A stretch of DNA of 64,000 bases from NCBI GenBank assembly GCA_024742575.1, contig JANSYF010000004.1:1-64000 (forward strand). Reading direction: 5' to 3'. The stretch comes from Paracoccaceae bacterium. GTDB lineage: Bacteria; Pseudomonadota; Alphaproteobacteria; Rhodobacterales; Rhodobacteraceae. The stretch's first letter is position 1; each line of letters opens with the position of its first letter. Under the pieces are notes generated by a model. That model saw nothing but the letters and a program-made list of their open reading frames with translations, was not told where the DNA came from and ran no database searches. Shown piece by piece: positions 26,098 to 34,372 of the stretch. The position numbers were made by a program, and so were the translations under genes.

Positions 26098-27536
26098 GGT
26101 GCCTCCACCGGGTTGGATTGCGTTGGTGCTGCAGCACGTGTGGCTTTAGAAAAACCACCCCGGCCCGCGAGCGGGAAAACAAGGAAAACGGCAATCACGA
26201 GGAACGCCATCTCCATTGAGAATACTACATTGTAGGGTGTTTCGACCGAAAGACCATTTTCGTCAGCGGGCAAAGCCACAATGAGATCGCGGACCCAACC
26301 CGCCAAGGCCATGCCGATACCGGCGGCCGTAGCTTGCACGCTGCCCCACGCGCCAAGCGCAAGGCCGACTTTTTCTTTTGGTGCGGCACGCATTGTCGCC
26401 GTAAGCGTGGAGTGGCCAAACAGTCCGGCACCTATGCCGATCAGCAGCGTTCCAGCCAGAAACGCAGCGGTGCCGCCGCCATAGGCTGAAAATATGATCG
26501 CGGCAAAACCGGGGATGCCGATCATCGCGCCTGTCATCGATGTGACCGAAGGCACGCCACCATTGCTGAGTGTGCGCGATGCGATCCCGAAGCCAAGCAG
26601 CGTACCACCTGCCAGAAGGGCAGTGAGTTTTGTCGTGCTGGCGACCGACAGGCCAAGCGCTTCGCCGCCATAAGGTTCAAGCAGGACATCCGCCATGCCA
26701 AAGCCGAATGTCCCAACGGCGATCACGATCAAAAGCCGCAACATGCCCGCGTTCTGTATGAGCTGCGCCCACGCATCGCGGAAGGAAATGTCGGGGGCTG
26801 CGGCCATGGCTTGGGCGCGAACACGATCGCGCGCCTCTTGCTTCCACATAGCAAGAAAGTTCAGGGCAACGGTCACAACAGCTGTGCCTTGGATCACTTG
26901 GATCAGGCGTCCGGGGGAATAATTTTCGAGCAAAGTTCCATAGATGATCGCGCTAAGGACCATGCCGAACAGCAACATCACGTACATCAGACCGACCACT
27001 TTGGGCTGATCCACTTCGTCGACAAGGTCCGTCGCCAAGGCGAGGCCAACGGTCTGCACCATGTGCACGCCCGCGCCGACCAGGAGGAAGGACAGTCCGG
27101 CGGAACTGTACCCGATCCAAAGCGGGGCATCGAAGGCCTCGCCATAGCCGGAGAGGACCAGCAGGGCGAAGGGCATGATGGCAAAGCCACCGAACTGGTA
27201 CAGCGTGCCTTTCCAGATATAGGGCAGGCGCCGCAGACCCAGCGCGGATTTGTGCACATCCGACTTGAAGCCGATCAATGCACGGAAGGGGGCAAAGATG
27301 ATGGGCAAGGCCAGCATCGTGCCGACAAGGCTTGCCGGAACGGACAATTCGACAATCATCACACGATTCAGGGTTCCGACCAGCAGAACCAGCGCCATAC
27401 CGACGGTCACTTGAAACAGCGACAGACGCAACAGACGCGACAGTGGCACAGAGTCCGACGCGACATCTGCGAAAGGCAGGTAGCGCGGGCCAATGGTCGC
27501 CAGTTTGTGCAGAACGATGCGACGGTAGTCGTACAT
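26094..27536 (-). CDS. pucC: LH2 assembly protein PucC
   Basis: 480-residue MFS-type membrane protein of the PucC/LhaA/BCH2 family with about twelve membrane segments. It helps assemble peripheral antenna complexes, possibly by handling bacteriochlorophyll or antenna apoproteins. Family features include the cytoplasmic-loop motif around residues 73-95 (RALIGFKSDVHKSALGLRRLPY, described by GFKSDVH and LGLRR), GVHMVQTVGLALATDL and LFGHSTLTATM. It is encoded 110 bases downstream of pucA after a strong hairpin. Its stop overlaps the start of the repeat protein. Confidence 0.93.
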   Translation of the reverse strand: MYDYRRIVLHKLATIGPRYLPFADVASDSVPLSRLLRLSLFQVTVGMALVLLVGTLNRVMIVELSVPASLVGTMLALPIIFAPFRALIGFKSDVHKSALGLRRLPYIWKGTLYQFGGFAIMPFALLVLSGYGEAFDAPLWIGYSSAGLSFLLVGAGVHMVQTVGLALATDLVDEVDQPKVVGLMYVMLLFGMVLSAIIYGTLLENYSPGRLIQVIQGTAVVTVALNFLAMWKQEARDRVRAQAMAAAPDISFRDAWAQLIQNAGMLRLLIVIAVGTFGFGMADVLLEPYGGEALGLSVASTTKLTALLAGGTLLGFGIASRTLSNGGVPSVTSMTGAMIGIPGFAAIIFSAYGGGTAAFLAGTLLIGIGAGLFGHSTLTATMRAAPKEKVGLALGAWGSVQATAAGIGMALAGWVRDLIVALPADENGLSVETPYNVVFSMEMAFLVIAVFLVFPLAGRGGFSKATRAAAPTQSNPVEAP

Positions 27537-27601
27537 TCCGGAGCACCTTTTTCAAAGCTACAGCATCGAAGAACCACGACGTGCGGCTGAAATCCGGGAA
27601 A

Positions 27602-27632
27602 TGTGGGCCCGACACCAAAGGTCGGGTCCACA
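27602..27632 (-). promoter_or_regulatory. pucA-pucC intercistronic hairpin
   Basis: Long GC-rich inverted repeat (TGTGG-CCCGAC pairing with GTCGGG-CCACA around a 7-base loop) just after the pucA stop. In Rhodobacter puc operons a hairpin at this position protects the short pucBA mRNA and limits read-through into pucC. The same role is inferred here. Confidence 0.7.
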
Positions 27633-27646
27633 TTGCTGAGATGCGG

Positions 27647-27967
27647 TTACAATTCGGGTTGTAACTGTGATGGCTGGATCAACGCTTGGGTCGATGTGCC
27701 ATCAGGTAGGATGATGGTCACAGCCAAGCTGCCATCGGTCTGCGGAACCACATAACTTGCTTTCGCGGTGTTCGCCTCGGGGGCGAGCATCGTTGCAGCT
27801 GCCATGTCACCGGAACCCAATTCCTGACCAGACAGGAAATCAGCAACCCACGAAGTGTTGCTAAGAACAGCGACGTGCACTGCAAAGGATCCAACGGCGA
27901 CCGCGCCAAGGAATACGGGAACGCCCACCGCTGGGGGGACGACGAGCCACATTTTTGCGTTATTCAT
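27647..27967 (-). CDS. pucA: Light-harvesting LH2 alpha subunit
   Basis: 106 residues. The first 50 are a classical LH2 alpha chain: NNAKMWLVVPPAVGVPVFL, one membrane helix, His31 (GSFAVHVAV) as the bacteriochlorophyll ligand, then WVADFLSG. Positions 44-45 are Phe-Leu, where B800-850 complexes have Tyr-Tyr or Tyr-Trp; Phe-Leu is the B800-820 (LH3) pattern. Residues about 50-106 are an extra hydrophilic tail absent from typical 50-60 residue alpha chains. GGGAG lies 7-11 bases before the ATG. It begins 12 bases after the pucB stop. Confidence 0.93.
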   Translation of the reverse strand: MNNAKMWLVVPPAVGVPVFLGAVAVGSFAVHVAVLSNTSWVADFLSGQELGSGDMAAATMLAPEANTAKASYVVPQTDGSLAVTIILPDGTSTQALIQPSQLQPEL

Positions 27968-27979
27968 GCTGTGTCTCCC

Positions 27980-28138
27980 TTATCCAAGCCACGGTGTGGA
28001 TACGGCGACCAGAAAGTGCGCCAACAGTGCGAGTGCACCGAAAACACGCGTTCCATCGATCAGGTAGCTGTGGACTTCCTCAGCTTCCTTCAAGGTCAAG
28101 CCGGTCGGCCAAACCTTGCCTTCGTCGTCTGCGGACAT
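27980..28138 (-). CDS. pucB: Light-harvesting LH2 beta subunit
   Basis: 52-residue antenna polypeptide found by translating the minus strand. The N-terminus is [19 protein letters not shown], with the conserved [15 protein letters not shown] motif (His23) and a membrane helix with [10 protein letters not shown], His41 being the axial ligand to B850-type bacteriochlorophyll. The two His are 18 residues apart, as expected. The C-terminus is STPWLG. AAGGAG lies 6-11 bases upstream. First gene of pucBAC plus the repeat protein. Confidence 0.94.
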   Translation of the reverse strand: MSADDEGKVWPTGLTLKEAEEVHSYLIDGTRVFGALALLAHFLVAVSTPWLG

Positions 28139-28270
28139 TTTGAACTCCTTCTTCGGGTTGGTTCAAGTTGGTTAGGAGCGCTTTGGAGTTGGGCATGGTG
28201 CCCGCAACGATCGGCCTGCACCCCTTAGACAGCCGATCTGAAACCTCTTTGAATATATTTGGGATGAGTG

Positions 28271-28288
28271 TGTAATAAAAAACTGACA
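28271..28288. promoter_or_regulatory. PpsR/CrtJ box 1 (puc promoter)
   Basis: TGT-N12-ACA (TGTAATAAAAAACTGACA), the binding consensus of the redox- and light-responsive photosynthesis repressor PpsR/CrtJ, 133 bases upstream of pucB. Confidence 0.78.
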
Positions 28289-28296
28289 GTGGCAAT

Positions 28297-28314
28297 TGTA
28301 ATCTTAAGTTTACA
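28297..28314. promoter_or_regulatory. PpsR/CrtJ box 2 (puc promoter)
   Basis: TGT-N12-ACA (TGTAATCTTAAGTTTACA), separated from box 1 by exactly 8 bases. Tandem boxes 8 bp apart are the classical cooperative arrangement for PpsR/CrtJ. Confidence 0.8.
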
Positions 28315-28763
28315 CATCAGACGTGTAATCCAAAAACCGCACAAACGGATGATAATGGTCTATTTTTCAGGGGCTTGTCCGGTGGATGACGTGATCTAAT
28401 CGGTACTTTCCAAGGCGCAAAGAACGGGCGATTGTTCGAAATTCGGGCAAATACGCTGATTCCCTACGTCAATCACAACGAATCCAACTGCGTCGCCAAG
28501 ACGTAAAGTACGTTTGAGCAGACGCTTCAGCTGCGGGTGATCATCATGCCTTACAGAGTTCGATTGACTGCGGGTTCCGCGACCATAGGTGGCCGAAAAC
28601 ATCGATCAGGTCGCGTTTACACGCCGACCGACTTAGGCGGCGAAAATCGGTTCGCCTGCCTTCTGGGCAATATTTGAATGACACAACCTAGGTTCAGACG
28701 ACCTACAGTTTTGCACAATTGGCGAGACACATCTGCTTTTGGGGGCCAGCAATCGTGACAGTT
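28315..28763. other. Gene-poor gap between puc promoter and pyrC
   Basis: About 450 bases without a convincing gene. A 68-codon minus-strand frame (28396-28602) has no recognisable similarity and no good ribosome site. AT-rich sequence next to the PpsR boxes may hold further promoter elements. I see no RNA gene. Confidence 0.5.
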
Positions 28764-29804
28764 TTAGCCGACAACCCGCCAGTGCAGCGGCATCATTGGA
28801 TCAAAAACCGTAACGACACCATCGCCGGTGTCGATGTGATCAGGGTAGGTGACTGGTTCGCCCTTGGTCAGAGTGATTGTGCCTTCATTCGCCGGCAAGC
28901 CATAGAACTTGGGGCCATTGAAGCTGGTGAATGCTTCCAGTCGATCAAGAGCGCCGTCCTGTTCAAACACTTCCGCCAAGATGGACAGCGTGTTTGTTGC
29001 AGTGAAACATCCTGCACAGCCGCAAGGTAACAATTTGTTGGCATCCGTATGAGGTGCGCTGTCGGTACCAAGAAAAAATGTGGGATCGCCGCTGGTGGCT
29101 GCCCGGCGCAGGGCAAGACGGTGCTCTTCGCGCTTGGCGACCGGCAAACAGTAGTAGTGCGGTTTGATCCCCCCAGCGAGGATGTGGTTGCGATTGATCA
29201 CCAGATGGTGCGTCGTAATTGTGGCTCCCAGTTCGGGACCACCTTCTGACGCGTATTCCACACCCTGCATCGTCGTGATGTGCTCCATCACCACACGCAG
29301 GCCTGGTGTCGCGCGACGGATCGGATCAAGCACACGTTCGATGAACACTGCTTCGCGGTCGAAGATATCGATATCGCTGTCAACGACTTCGCCATGCACA
29401 CAAAGTGGACAACCGATCTCGGCCATCTTCTCCAGCACGGGCCGCACCTTGTCGAAGTTGGCGACACCTGAGGCTGAGTTTGTGGTGGCGCCTGCCGGAT
29501 ATAGCTTCACGGCGGTGATCAACCCGTCGGCATGGGCGCGGGCCAAATCCTCTGGGTCCGTGTCCTCGGTCAGATATAAAGTCATCAGCGGCGTAAACGC
29601 TGATCCCTCTGGCAGGGCTGACAATATACGATCTCGATACGATGCTGCCTCTGCGCCCGTAACAACGGGAGGCACAAGGTTGGGCATGATAATCGCGCGT
29701 GCAAAATGCCGAGCGGTTTCAGGGGCCACGGCACGCAACATTGCGCCATCGCGCAGGTGCAGGTGCCAGTCGTCGGGTGTGCGGATTGTGATCGTATCGG
29801 TCAT
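28764..29804 (-). CDS. pyrC: Dihydroorotase (class II)
   Basis: Closes carbamoyl aspartate to dihydroorotate. 346 residues, the length of the E. coli-type zinc enzyme. Metal-ligand motifs are [10 protein letters not shown] near the N-terminus, the carbamylated Lys in [13 protein letters not shown], and the His in CVHGEV and MEHITT; the catalytic Asp is in GTDSAPH. Same orientation as pyrE but separated from it by the puc operon. Confidence 0.95.
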   Translation of the reverse strand: MTDTITIRTPDDWHLHLRDGAMLRAVAPETARHFARAIIMPNLVPPVVTGAEAASYRDRILSALPEGSAFTPLMTLYLTEDTDPEDLARAHADGLITAVKLYPAGATTNSASGVANFDKVRPVLEKMAEIGCPLCVHGEVVDSDIDIFDREAVFIERVLDPIRRATPGLRVVMEHITTMQGVEYASEGGPELGATITTHHLVINRNHILAGGIKPHYYCLPVAKREEHRLALRRAATSGDPTFFLGTDSAPHTDANKLLPCGCAGCFTATNTLSILAEVFEQDGALDRLEAFTSFNGPKFYGLPANEGTITLTKGEPVTYPDHIDTGDGVVTVFDPMMPLHWRVVG

Positions 29805-29843
29805 GCACGGCGCGTAGCATGGCCGCAGGATCGATGCCAGTGC

Positions 29844-30788
29844 TCAGTCTTCTTCGGTGTCGCCAGTTCGTGTTTGACGCATTGCCTTCAGTTTGCGGCG
29901 ATATCGCGGTGCGTTGAATGTGTCGACAATGAAGGAGCAGACCGCTTCGGCAAGCACCGGGCGTTCCTGCGCCTCAAGCACTGCAAACAGTTTTTTACTG
30001 TAAAGTGGATGATCGCGACGTTTTCGATAAAGCTGCGCAAAACGATTAACGTCAAGCACGCCTTGTGCGCCCTGTTTGACAAGAGGATCAAGTGCTTCAA
30101 TCCGAGCAAGATGCGCCTGCATTCCTCCGCCCAGATGCCGTGCCCGGAAACGGGTCACACCAGCGCGTTCGAACAGCGCGGCGTGCATTGCGCCAAGACG
30201 GTCGCTGGGGTCATAGACAATGTAAGCCGCATCAGCCGCTTCAAGCATATCTGGCGCATATCCGTAGCGATCACTAAAATCAGTGCGCCGCATATGGGTG
30301 AATCGGTCGTCCCATTCCGTAATGCGGGGATCCAAAGTTGCCTGCGGTTCCAGCGCGATCACAGTAGCCCCCGGTGCGGCAACGGAAAATGCACAGGCGG
30401 CATAACCACAGGGACCAGCTCCAAAAAGGATCACCTGATCGAAATCATCAAAGAACCCGTCATCTGTCATTTGGTCAAAAAAGGCATAGACAGCATCGTC
30501 GCGGAACCATGTATCGCGATTGCTGATCACCGTCAGACAGGACCAATTGCTGTCACGAGCCAAGTCAAAACCGACAGGCCGCGCGTCTTCGGACAAGGCT
30601 TGGATCGCAGTTAAGGATTCAAAACTGACCAACAGCGTGTCGCCTTTCTCGACAAAGGCAGCATTGTGGTGTTTGCCCAAAGGTTCGAAGAACCCGCACG
30701 ATTCACCGATCTCCTGCATTTCCTCGAGCCACTGTGTCGGGCTGAGATCGCTCAGGGAAAGCGTATAGGCGTCGGTTTCGTCCCGCAT
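29844..30788 (-). CDS. Conserved hypothetical protein, Rossmann/hydrolase-like core
   Basis: About 314 residues. A central segment DQVILFGAGPCGYAACAFSVAAPGATVIALEP (key parts ILFGAGPCGYAA and VIALEPQATLD) has a Gly-rich turn between strand and helix, as in a nucleotide-binding or alpha/beta-hydrolase fold. Homologues in roseobacters are, as I recall, labelled as phosphoadenosine phosphosulfate reductases, but the PAPS-reductase cysteine motif is absent here. The C-terminus is basic. It follows the glycosyltransferase on the same strand, so a surface polysaccharide role is possible. Start uncertain between 30788 and 30797. Confidence 0.65.
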   Translation of the reverse strand: MRDETDAYTLSLSDLSPTQWLEEMQEIGESCGFFEPLGKHHNAAFVEKGDTLLVSFESLTAIQALSEDARPVGFDLARDSNWSCLTVISNRDTWFRDDAVYAFFDQMTDDGFFDDFDQVILFGAGPCGYAACAFSVAAPGATVIALEPQATLDPRITEWDDRFTHMRRTDFSDRYGYAPDMLEAADAAYIVYDPSDRLGAMHAALFERAGVTRFRARHLGGGMQAHLARIEALDPLVKQGAQGVLDVNRFAQLYRKRRDHPLYSKKLFAVLEAQERPVLAEAVCSFIVDTFNAPRYRRKLKAMRQTRTGDTEED

Positions 30789-30889
30789 GCTCCACATGTC
30801 CTCATTGTCGTGTGCCTGTTGACAGGTCTTTCTTTGACGTAGGGATTAATCAAGGATTTGGGCAGAATTGAGCCAAAATGCAGGGGAGT

Positions 30890-31945
30890 CTATGAAGTTT
30901 CCTCATTAGTTTGCGCAGCGTTTTGCGCAAACCGAACCAGCTTTTGCGCCACTGGTGTTAACACGGGTAGGGACTGCGGCGTCATTAAAAGCCGTCCGTA
31001 AAGGTCGCGGAAACTGTCCTGTTCCAAAAGAGTTTCGAACCGGGCTTTACGCCAGCCCACAGCAACTTTGTGCAATGCCGAAAGCTCGGGGTCATCAGCC
31101 AAGGTGCCGCGCACGGGCTGCGCGCGTTCCCAAAGCGGCAATGCTGTGCGATCTTCTTCGGTGTTCAGATTGCGCTCCACCCAGTAATCCAATCCAAGCA
31201 GGTCAGCGCTGTGAACGGCGCGCCCCCGATCCGACTTGAGCACATAGCTTTCCACCGACCCAAGCGGATAATGGTTTAGCTGCACCAACCCGTGCTGCGG
31301 CAGGCGGTAGTCAGAAAAGATGCGTCCCGACGCCATCTCATCGGGTAGGACGCGTCCTTCGCCATCGAACCACCGTGCCTCTGGCAGGCGCATCTCGACC
31401 GGGTTGCGCGGACGATGCACCCCAAGGTTTCGGTAGGTTCGGTCGTTGCGATATAGCGTCTTAAACATCGACGCGCGCCACGGCCAATGCAAGGGACGCG
31501 GCCCTGCATGGGTGAATTGTAACGGCACCGGCGCGTCCTCGAAGGCCAGAACACCCGCATTGCCGAAATTGCGCCAAGTGAGTGTGATCGCCGTCGCATC
31601 TGGCAGGGCATTGATCAAAGCCGGCAAGGTGCGATCGCCTACATGGACATTCACGAACTCGTCGATGTCGAGCGTCAACAACCAATCCGCCTGTTTCACC
31701 GCATCGCACTTGTTTGCCAGCTTTAGTCCACTGAACTGGATGCCCCCATTGCCATAAGGCGGCGCGTTGCGAATGTGTGTCAGCCAGCCCAACACCTCCA
31801 GCCGGTCCAGCATCGCATCGGTGCCGTCATCACAATCGTTCGACACAACGACGAAATCCGTGACCCCGACACTGCGATGCCACGCCAGCCAGTCCAGCAG
31901 AAACGCTGCCTCGTTGCGGACACACAGAACGGCGGTGATGGACAC
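30890..31945 (-). CDS. Glycosyltransferase family 2-like protein
   Basis: 351 residues from a GTG start. The N-terminus ITAVLCVRNEAAFLLDWLAWHRSVG is the Glyco_tranf_2_4 signature. The nucleotide-sugar/metal DxD motif is LTLDIDEFVNV, and WRNFGNAG with LNHYPLGS are typical of this group. Substrates are unknown; such enzymes usually decorate surface glycans. No other polysaccharide cluster surrounds it apart from the following unknown gene. The ribosome site before the GTG is weak. Confidence 0.83.
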   Translation of the reverse strand: MSITAVLCVRNEAAFLLDWLAWHRSVGVTDFVVVSNDCDDGTDAMLDRLEVLGWLTHIRNAPPYGNGGIQFSGLKLANKCDAVKQADWLLTLDIDEFVNVHVGDRTLPALINALPDATAITLTWRNFGNAGVLAFEDAPVPLQFTHAGPRPLHWPWRASMFKTLYRNDRTYRNLGVHRPRNPVEMRLPEARWFDGEGRVLPDEMASGRIFSDYRLPQHGLVQLNHYPLGSVESYVLKSDRGRAVHSADLLGLDYWVERNLNTEEDRTALPLWERAQPVRGTLADDPELSALHKVAVGWRKARFETLLEQDSFRDLYGRLLMTPQSLPVLTPVAQKLVRFAQNAAQTNEETS

Positions 31946-32096
31946 GGGGAAAGGGGCCTGCGGTAAGGAAAATCAACGCGCTAACTGTGTCAGCTCACGC
32001 CGGAGGCGTCAATTCCACCGCGTCACGTGCGACCTTGGCGCTATTGACCTTGGGGGCGCGCACGGGGCAGCAAGGCCTGTGACAAAGGAGCACCCC

Positions 32097-33005
32097 ATGC
32101 AGACACCAGAAAGTATCGACGCCGTTCAATCCATGCTGGCCGACACCGGCTATGTCTGCGGACGGGCGCTGGCCACCGTGGTGTTCCTGTCGCTGAAGCT
32201 GGGCCGACCGCTATTTCTTGAAGGCGAAGCAGGCGTCGGCAAGACCGAGATCGCCAAGGCGCTTGCAGCTTCGCTGGGACGCAAGCTGATCCGCCTGCAA
32301 TGCTACGAAGGGCTTGATGCCTCTAGTGCGGTATACGAATGGAACTTTCCCGCACAAATGATCGCCATCCGTACCGCCGAAGCGTCAGGTAATGCCGACC
32401 GCGAGATGCTGCAACGCGAACTCTTTGGTCCAGATTTCCTCGTTGAACGCCCCTTGCTTGAGGCGATGCGACCGGATGAAAACGGTGCACCGGTATTTCT
32501 TATTGATGAATTGGACCGCACGGATGAACCGTTCGAGGCGTTCCTGCTCGAGGCGCTGTCCGATTTTCAGGTGACGATCCCCGAATTGGGCACAATCGCC
32601 GCTCAGGAACCACCCATCGTAATCCTGACGTCGAACCGTACCCGCGAGGTGCATGACGCCCTGAAACGCCGTTGCCTCTATCATTGGGTTGACTATCCAG
32701 ACTTTGAACGTGAACTCGACATTTTGCACGCCCGGGCACCAGAAGCTTCCGCAACGCTAAGCCGCGAAATCGTCGCCTTCGTGCAGCGCCTGCGCACCGA
32801 GGACATCTTCAAGAAACCCGGGGTCGCTGAAACCATCGACTGGGCCAAATGCCTGCTCGCGCTCGACGTGATCGACCTCTCGCCAGAAGTGATTTCGGAC
32901 ACATTGGGCGCGATCCTGAAATATCAGGACGACATTCAAAAACTGCAAGGCTCAGAGGCCAAACGCCTACTTGATGAAGCCAAGGCGTCTCTCGAACCGG
33001 CATGA
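32097..33005 (+). CDS. MoxR-family AAA+ ATPase
   Basis: 302 residues. Walker A is EGEAGVGKTEIAK and Walker B is VFLIDELDRTDEP; sensor 1 lies in VILTSNRTREVHD. MoxR ATPases act as chaperones that mature metal-containing enzymes or complexes with a vWA-domain partner, and exactly such a gene follows. AAAGGAG lies 8 bases before this ATG; the long open upstream extension is non-coding in appearance. Divergent from the glycosyltransferase. Confidence 0.92.
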   Translation: MQTPESIDAVQSMLADTGYVCGRALATVVFLSLKLGRPLFLEGEAGVGKTEIAKALAASLGRKLIRLQCYEGLDASSAVYEWNFPAQMIAIRTAEASGNADREMLQRELFGPDFLVERPLLEAMRPDENGAPVFLIDELDRTDEPFEAFLLEALSDFQVTIPELGTIAAQEPPIVILTSNRTREVHDALKRRCLYHWVDYPDFERELDILHARAPEASATLSREIVAFVQRLRTEDIFKKPGVAETIDWAKCLLALDVIDLSPEVISDTLGAILKYQDDIQKLQGSEAKRLLDEAKASLEPA

Positions 33006-33007
33006 TG

Positions 33008-33055
33008 CTTCTTCTTTTTCTAAATATGCCGGGGGTCCGGGGGCAGCGCCCCCGG
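33008..33055. repeat. Roseobacter-type GC-rich intergenic element, copy 2
   Basis: A CTTCTTC-rich lead ending in AAATATGC (33008-33029, identical over 22 bases to 45890-45911) is followed by a hairpin CCGGGGG-CAGCG-CCCCCGG (33037-33055). It sits between the MoxR and VWA genes. Confidence 0.7.
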
Positions 33056-33066
33056 TCGGCCATGTA

Positions 33067-34317
33067 ATGGCCGAATACATCCCTCTAGAACTGCCCGACA
33101 ACCCGCGTCTGGCGCAAAACATCATCCATTTCGCCCGTGCCCTGCGCCGCGCGGGTCTGCCCATCGGCCCCGGTCGGGTGATTGACGCCATCCGCGCGGT
33201 GGAGGCGGCGGGCTTTACCGAACGGATGGACTTTTTCTGGACGCTGCACGCCTGTTTCGTGAACCGCCCCGAACATCGCGTGATCTTTGCGCAGGTGTTC
33301 CGCCTCTATTGGCGCGACCCGCGTTATCTGGAACACATGATGTCGTTCATGCTGCCCGCCATCCGCGGCGTGCAGGAAGAGAAATCAGCCGCGTCCGGTG
33401 AAAAACGCGCGGCACAGGCGCTGCTCGACGATCTGCTTCCCGATGTGCCGGAAAACGAACGCTCTGAAGAAGGCACCGAGATCGAGATCAAATCGACGCT
33501 CACCATGAGTGCCGAGGAAAAACTGCGCACACTCGATTTCGAACAGATGAGCACCGCCGAAGTGGCCGAGGCCAAGCGCATGCTGGCCCGTCTGACCCTG
33601 CCGGTAAAGCCGATCCCATCGCGGCGGGGCAAGGCGTCGGTGCTGGGCAAGCAGGCTGACTACCGTCGCACTCTGATGAAATCCATGCGGCAGGGCGGCG
33701 AGATCCGCTCCATCGCCCGTAAGACGCCGCGCCCGCGCTGGCCCAATTTGGTGGTGCTCTGTGATATATCCGGGTCTATGAGCCAGTATTCCCGCATGGT
33801 GCTGCATTTCCTGCACGCTGTCGCGAACGAAAAAGGCGCCGGCTGGGCCAAGGTTCATGCCTTCACCTTTGGCACCCGACTGACCAACATCACCCGCCAT
33901 CTAGCGACCCGCGATGTTGATACCGCACTCAAGGCCGCTGGCGCTGAAGCGCAGGATTGGGAAGGCGGCACGCGGATCGGCCAATGCCTGCACGCCTTTA
34001 ACCGCGACTGGTCGCGCCGGGTGATGGGGCAGGGTGCCGTCGTGCTGCTGATCACCGATGGGCTCGACCGCGACGATGCGGGTGCGTTGGAGAAAGAGAT
34101 GGAGCGCTTACACCTGTCCTCGCGCCGTCTGATCTGGCTCAATCCGCTGCTGCGTTGGGACGGGTTCGCGCCCAAGGCGACAGGCATCCGCGCAATGTTG
34201 CCCCATGTAGATAGCTTTCGTGCGGGGCATTCGATCCAATCGTTGGAAGAACTGGCGGCGGCGATTTCACGCCCGGACGATCCGGGCGAAAAGGCCCGGT
34301 TGATGGGCATGCTTTAG
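33067..34317 (+). CDS. VWA domain protein, CoxE-like
   Basis: 416 residues. The N-terminal helical part (LPDNPRLAQNIIHFARALRRAGLPIGPGRV) is typical of CoxE-type proteins. The C-terminal vWA domain has the MIDAS motif VVLCDISGSMSQYSR and LLITDGLDRDD. It is the likely partner of the MoxR ATPase 61 bases upstream; such pairs mature molybdenum/copper CO dehydrogenase or other complexes. No coxL-like substrate gene is in the window, so the client is unknown. Confidence 0.9.
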   Translation: MAEYIPLELPDNPRLAQNIIHFARALRRAGLPIGPGRVIDAIRAVEAAGFTERMDFFWTLHACFVNRPEHRVIFAQVFRLYWRDPRYLEHMMSFMLPAIRGVQEEKSAASGEKRAAQALLDDLLPDVPENERSEEGTEIEIKSTLTMSAEEKLRTLDFEQMSTAEVAEAKRMLARLTLPVKPIPSRRGKASVLGKQADYRRTLMKSMRQGGEIRSIARKTPRPRWPNLVVLCDISGSMSQYSRMVLHFLHAVANEKGAGWAKVHAFTFGTRLTNITRHLATRDVDTALKAAGAEAQDWEGGTRIGQCLHAFNRDWSRRVMGQGAVVLLITDGLDRDDAGALEKEMERLHLSSRRLIWLNPLLRWDGFAPKATGIRAMLPHVDSFRAGHSIQSLEELAAAISRPDDPGEKARLMGML

Positions 34318-34328
34318 GGGTAGGGTGT

Positions 34329-34369
34329 CTTTCCGTCGACGGAAAGCCCACACACGTCGACGCGTGTGT
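34329..34369. repeat. Tandem intergenic hairpins
   Basis: A perfect 18-base palindrome CTTTCCGTCGACGGAAAG (34329-34346) is followed by ACACACG-TCGACG-CGTGTGT (34350-34369). It lies between the convergent VWA and VOC genes, with a layout like 13322-13364. Confidence 0.65.
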
Positions 34370-34372
34370 CGC

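Noticed and set aside
28396-28602. 68-codon minus-strand frame upstream of pucB
   Set aside because: No recognisable similarity, no good ribosome site, and low-GC sequence unlike neighbouring genes. It could be a decayed remnant, but this cannot be supported.
31977-31986. GCGCTAAC half of the ED-pathway palindrome upstream of the MoxR gene
   Set aside because: The other half-site is missing and the downstream gene is unrelated to sugar metabolism.
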